This document shows positions 60,869 to 64,000 of a stretch of 64,000 bases of DNA, piece by piece (within the stretch, counting starts at the first letter, position 1; the number at the start of each line of letters is the position of its first letter). Under the pieces are notes generated by a model that saw only the letters and a program-made list of their open reading frames with translations, had not been told where the DNA came from and did not search any database. Both the position numbers and the translations under genes were made by a program. The DNA is from Aureitalea marina (GTDB taxonomy: Bacteria > Bacteroidota > Bacteroidia > Flavobacteriales > Flavobacteriaceae), in assembly GCF_002943755.1 (NCBI RefSeq), contig NZ_MQUB01000001.1:776501-840500 (forward strand). Reading direction: 5' to 3'.

Positions 60869-60931
60869 CCCGGAGGTGTTACCCTCAACAGTTTTCAAGA
60901 CTGCCGCAATCGACCACTCTGCCATTCCTCC
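60847..60931 (-). tRNA. tRNA-Ser (TGA anticodon)
   Basis: Acceptor GGAGGAA/TTCCTCC, anticodon stem-loop with CTTGAAA (TGA complement at 60895-60897), a long class II variable arm, and T loop TTCGAATC-type sequence. CCA is not encoded. Reads UCA. It is the integration target of the island. Confidence 0.95.
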
Positions 60932-61001
60932 GTTGGCCTTTCGGCGGGTGCAAATATACTATGCTTTTTCTTTTTCGAGAAAGAAATTTAGGGAAAGTTA
61001 G

Positions 61002-61814
61002 GTGGTGTCCTTAGAGATAAGGATTCTGATAATTTCCTTAACTTTCATCAAAAACCTATTGGATTTCCCCTGGGAACTTCTCGCGCTAGTACTGGCCGGC
61101 TTTATTGCCGGAGTCATCAACACCATCTCTGGAGGAGGTTCGCTGATCACCTTACCACTACTCATCTTTTTTGGTCTGCCGGCGGCTATGGCCAACGGTA
61201 CCAACAGAATTGCTCTGCTGATGCAGAACATCAGTGGGACACTGGGGTTTAGATCCAAAGGGATCTCCAATTATCCGTTTAGCCTCTACATTTCTCTTCC
61301 GGCACTCATCGGTGCCTTTATTGGCGCAAATCTGGCTGTAGACATTGATGACGCCTTGTTTAACCGATTGCTAGCCATCGTCATGGTGGTTGTGGTTGCC
61401 TTTATGGTATTTAAGCCTGGAGAGCGCTGGGCTCCAAAGAAAGAAGAACTCACTGGAAAAAGATTGGTTTACGCCATGATCGCCTTCTTTTTCATCGGGC
61501 TTTACGGTGGCTTTATTCAAGTTGGCGTTGGGATCTTTATTCTCCTGGCCCTTTCAAGCATCAATGGGCTATCATTGGTCAAGTCCAATGCGACCAAGCT
61601 CTTCGTGGTTCTTATTTATCAGCTGATCGCAGTGGCCACTTTTATCTATTACGATATGATCAATTGGAAGTACGGTTTGATCTTAGCTCTTGGCAATGCA
61701 AGCGGAGCCTGGTTTGCCAGCCGATGGTCTGTCAAAAAAGGGGATAAGTTGGTCAAACGTTTTCTGATCGTGACTGTAATTGCCTTGGCCATCAAGCTTT
61801 GGTTTTTCTCTTGA
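61002..61814 (+). CDS. TSUP/TauE-SafE family membrane exporter
   Basis: 270 aa from GTG 61002, though a later start (for example TTG near 61059, giving DFPWELLALVLAG) fits relatives better. Two inverted halves each begin with a family signature: LAGFIAGVINTISGGGSLITLP and FFFIGLYGGFIQVGVGIFILLAL. About seven to eight TM helices. TSUP proteins export sulfite, sulfoacetate or related organosulfur anions; the substrate is unknown here. It is a chromosomal gene just right of tRNA-Ser. Confidence 0.85.
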   Translation: MVSLEIRILIISLTFIKNLLDFPWELLALVLAGFIAGVINTISGGGSLITLPLLIFFGLPAAMANGTNRIALLMQNISGTLGFRSKGISNYPFSLYISLPALIGAFIGANLAVDIDDALFNRLLAIVMVVVVAFMVFKPGERWAPKKEELTGKRLVYAMIAFFFIGLYGGFIQVGVGIFILLALSSINGLSLVKSNATKLFVVLIYQLIAVATFIYYDMINWKYGLILALGNASGAWFASRWSVKKGDKLVKRFLIVTVIALAIKLWFFS

Positions 61815-61905
61815 TATTCTGGAATTCCGACTATTCAATACACGAATTGTGCATGGTCACGTAATAATTCCTTTGATGCCAATTAAGAATGAAATACATT
61901 ATCTC

Positions 61906-61930
61906 GGGAGGGGAATGATTCCCCTAGGTA
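61906..61930. repeat. Dispersed 25-bp intergenic element (second copy)
   Basis: GGGAGGGGAA, TGATT, CCCCTAGGTA corresponds to 17296-17320, differing only in the middle and one arm base. Inverted-repeat-like (GGGGAA/TTCCCC). Non-coding. Confidence 0.6.
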
Positions 61931-61967
61931 AAATCAATTTGATTATTAATTGATCAAGTGGATATAT

Positions 61968-62846
61968 TTATCGAGCAATCTCATCTAGACTATCAAATTC
62001 TACAAATTCAAACTGCGGGCTGCATTCCAATAACTGTCTCAAAATGGAAGCATGACCATTTCCAAAAATCACCAATATTCGGTCGTCGGTGCCTTCACTA
62101 AGCATCTGAATGTTTCTAAAAATACGCAGGTTTCGATTATACCAATAGGAGGAGAGCATATCCGCCCCACGGAATGTTCCTAACTCAAAATCTCCAAATA
62201 GATATGCCCCATAATCCCGTTGGTGGTAGTCCTTGGAATTCATCCATTTTAAAGTTTCCAGCAGGCTGTATTCTTTTCTAACCTGGTCCGCATAGTTCAG
62301 TAGTTCGATATGCATGCTGTCGTAAGCTGTATTGCTCTTAAAATCGTAATCCTTTCCCATTTTGGCTAAATATTCTGGTGCCAAAGAATCCAAGGTGCTG
62401 ATAAAGCCATTGGAATCGATCGCATAAATTGTATCCAGGTTCAATTCGGCGGCCAGGCGTACACCGATCTGTTGGTGTTCACTGCGATTGAGTTCTACCT
62501 CGTCAGCTTTATATTTTTTGAGGGTTTTGGTGATCGTTGAACGATCAGGTCGTCCTTCCACAGCAATTTTAGTAGGGCGAAATTGTTTGATGTAGTCGAT
62601 GAGCTCCTGCATTTCTGTTTGTCGTTTTGGGGAGAGTACATCTATTTTATCCTGGTCCGAAGTAACATGGGCGTCCAGTCCCGGATAGTTGAAATGGAAG
62701 GTTCCTACAACCAGGACCTCTGCTTTTTGATCCGTGTAAAAACTTGATGGCAGTAGCGGCTTTCCATCATTTAGTTGGTTCAAAGGTGCCTGTGCATGAA
62801 GTAAGTTGGACAGGGTAATTAGTATGATTATTGTTAAAGTTCGCAT
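61968..62846 (-). CDS. Secreted DUF5694 (TraB-like) protein
   Basis: 292 aa. Signal peptide (TLTIIILITLSNLLHAQ), then VLVVGTFHFNYPGLD, RQTEMQELIDYIKQFRPTKIAVEGRPD and near the end RILVIFGNGHASILRQLLE. The GTFHF, VEG and GNGH positions are the Tiki/TraB-like layout, where His and Glu form a possible metal site. DUF5694 is my family recollection; no activity is established. Exported, with no operon partner. Divergent from the nitroreductase gene. Confidence 0.75.
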   Translation of the reverse strand: MRTLTIIILITLSNLLHAQAPLNQLNDGKPLLPSSFYTDQKAEVLVVGTFHFNYPGLDAHVTSDQDKIDVLSPKRQTEMQELIDYIKQFRPTKIAVEGRPDRSTITKTLKKYKADEVELNRSEHQQIGVRLAAELNLDTIYAIDSNGFISTLDSLAPEYLAKMGKDYDFKSNTAYDSMHIELLNYADQVRKEYSLLETLKWMNSKDYHQRDYGAYLFGDFELGTFRGADMLSSYWYNRNLRIFRNIQMLSEGTDDRILVIFGNGHASILRQLLECSPQFEFVEFDSLDEIAR

Positions 62847-62932
62847 GATGATTGATGATTAATTCATTTATAGACAGAGATGCTCTTGTAAATAGAAACG
62901 TTACAGTAGGTAACAATCGAATGGCTCTTTCC

Positions 62933-62940
62933 TATCTTTG
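62933..62940 (+). promoter_or_regulatory. -7 promoter element before the oxidoreductase
   Basis: TATCTTTG, an exact TAnnTTTG match, ends 15 bp before the ATG at 62956. Confidence 0.55.
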
Positions 62941-62955
62941 TAAAAAAAAGAATCT

Positions 62956-63588
62956 ATGTCTCACGTGCTCGAACAATTGCAATGGCGTTACGCCACTAAA
63001 AAATTCGATTCTGGCAAAAAGTTGTCCACTGAAAAACTCTCCATTTTAAAGACAGCATTTGACCTGACCGCCACTTCCTTTGGACTACAGCCACTCAAAT
63101 TAGTGATCGTCTCGGAGGAAACGATCAAGCAGGAATTGGTCGAATTCAGTTTTAATCAACAAATGGTTGGAGACTGCTCGCATTTGCTCGTATTATGTAT
63201 AGAATCAGAGGTAAATGAGCAATATATAGTAGATCATTTCAAATTGATACAGGAGGTACGGCAGACGCCAAGGGAGATTTTGGATCCTTATCAAGAATAC
63301 CTGATCGGCCACTTTGGGGATAAAGAAAAAATTGAAGTGGACGAATGGATGACCAAACAGGCCTATCTGGCCATGGGTAATCTGCTTACGGTCTGCGCTT
63401 TGGAAGAGATCGATGCCTGTCCCATGGAGGGGTTTCAGCCCGCGGAATACGATCGATTGCTCGGACTGAAGGAGCGTGGTTTGAGATCGGTGCTTGTCAT
63501 GCCTGTGGGCTACCGTCATAAAGAGGATATGTTCAGCCAATTGAAAAAGGTAAGAAGAGGAGTAGAGGAGGTTATCGTAGAGATCTAA
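62956..63588 (+). CDS. NAD(P)H-dependent nitroreductase-family flavoenzyme
   Basis: 210 aa. WRYATKKFDSGKKLS, then DLTATSFGLQPLKLVIVS (FMN-binding), the QAYLAMGNLLTVCALEEIDACPMEGF segment and C-terminal VMPVGYRHKEDMF are the pattern of NfsB/YdgI-like enzymes. It would reduce quinones or nitro-compounds with NAD(P)H using FMN as a cytosolic dimer. ATG 62956 follows a good promoter match. The next gene starts 43 bp on and has its own promoter match. Confidence 0.9.
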   Translation: MSHVLEQLQWRYATKKFDSGKKLSTEKLSILKTAFDLTATSFGLQPLKLVIVSEETIKQELVEFSFNQQMVGDCSHLLVLCIESEVNEQYIVDHFKLIQEVRQTPREILDPYQEYLIGHFGDKEKIEVDEWMTKQAYLAMGNLLTVCALEEIDACPMEGFQPAEYDRLLGLKERGLRSVLVMPVGYRHKEDMFSQLKKVRRGVEEVIVEI

Positions 63589-63610
63589 CCTAAATTAAAT
63601 GACTAACTAT

Positions 63611-63618
63611 TAACTTTG
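63611..63618 (+). promoter_or_regulatory. -7 promoter element before the DegT gene
   Basis: TAACTTTG matches TAnnTTTG, 13 bp before the ATG at 63632. Confidence 0.4.
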
Positions 63619-63631
63619 AATAAAAAGATTT

Positions 63632-64000
63632 ATGCCCGGATTTGAAGTATTTGGTTCCGAAGAGAATAAGCACCTAAAAGATGTCATGGATAGTGGTGTG
63701 TTGATGCGTTATGGTTTTGATGGCATGCGAAATGGCCATTGGAAAGCCCTCGAATTTGAGAAAGCATTTGCCCACCGGATGCAGACCGACCATTGTCAAT
63801 TGGTATCCTCTGGTACAGCGGCCTTAACGGTTGCCTTGGCTTCTGCGGGAATTGGAGCAGGCGATGAGGTGATCATGCCTACTTTTACCTTTGTGGCCAG
63901 TTTTGAGTCTATCATGGCCTTGGGAGCTGTTCCGGTGCTGGTGGATATCGACGACACTCTCACCCTGGATCCAAAAGCGGTTAAAGCTGCGATCACAGAT
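63632..64000 (+). CDS. DegT/DnrJ/EryC1/StrS-family aminotransferase (cut by window edge)
   Basis: 123 codons of an open frame run to the edge. MPGFEVFGSEENKHLKDVMDSG is followed by a helix, then CQLVSSGTAALTVALASAGIGAGDEVIMPTFTFVASFESIMALGAVPVLVDIDDTLTLDP. The SSGTAAL and PTFTF motifs with the D-DTLTLDP segment are diagnostic for sugar aminotransferases of the DegT family. The PLP-lysine lies beyond the window. Likely role: amino-sugar synthesis for surface polysaccharide; specific substrate unknown. Confidence 0.88.
   Translation, partial: MPGFEVFGSEENKHLKDVMDSGVLMRYGFDGMRNGHWKALEFEKAFAHRMQTDHCQLVSSGTAALTVALASAGIGAGDEVIMPTFTFVASFESIMALGAVPVLVDIDDTLTLDPKAVKAAITD

Overview
The window looks like the chromosome of a marine flavobacterium (Bacteroidota, Flavobacteriaceae). 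The signs are secreted proteins with C-terminal type IX secretion (T9SS) sorting domains, a proteorhodopsin with its retinal-making blh gene, bacillithiol synthesis (bshB1), little use of Shine-Dalgarno sequences, and repeated matches to the Bacteroidota -7 promoter element TAnnTTTG. Everything here was read by eye from the sequence. Family names come from recognised motifs, not from searches.

Layout. 1-14.2 kb is ordinary metabolism: a porin, a bestrophin channel, an acyl-CoA carboxylase subunit, the ribosome-associated ATPase EttA, a HAD phosphatase, an S9 peptidase, late histidine degradation (hutI-ftcD), a trans-sulfuration-type PLP enzyme and bshB1. 14.2-15.3 kb has tRNA-His followed by four head-to-tail copies of a 133-bp unit and a structured non-coding stretch. 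15.3-17.1 kb is the light module: proteorhodopsin and, divergently, blh. 17.5-20.1 kb has an M28 peptidase lipoprotein and a persulfide dioxygenase/rhodanese fusion. 20.2-39.6 kb is mostly large secreted proteins (a DUF4397 repeat protein, an S74-chaperone fibre-like protein, a beta-helix protein, a metallophosphatase). A SulP anion transporter overlapping a beta-carbonic anhydrase interrupts it. Long modules are shared between these secreted genes.

40,001-60,868 is a genomic island in the 3' end of a tRNA-Ser(UGA) gene. A 23-bp imperfect repeat (20/23) marks both ends, a tyrosine integrase lies just inside the left end, and a pair of 9-bp sites spaced 12 bp apart occurs at both ends. By eye it is more A/T-rich than its flanks. 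It carries two excisionase-like HTH proteins, a frameshifted HExxH metallopeptidase, and a compact operon: XRE regulator, cytosine-5 DNA methyltransferase, 1056-aa protein with a SANT-like N-terminus, 1972-aa DUF1998-type helicase, RecB/Cas4-like PD-(D/E)XK nuclease and HhH-GPD glycosylase. An AspBHI-N/Mrr-type restriction endonuclease follows. The methyltransferase - large protein - giant helicase core resembles Druantia phage defence. The added nuclease, the glycosylase with the catalytic pair of a T:G mismatch enzyme, and the possibly methyl-dependent endonuclease make a combination I do not recognise as a described type. This is the best candidate for a new system in the window.

61.0-64.0 kb returns to the backbone: a TSUP exporter, a DUF5694 protein, a nitroreductase-like oxidoreductase and the start of a DegT-family aminotransferase.
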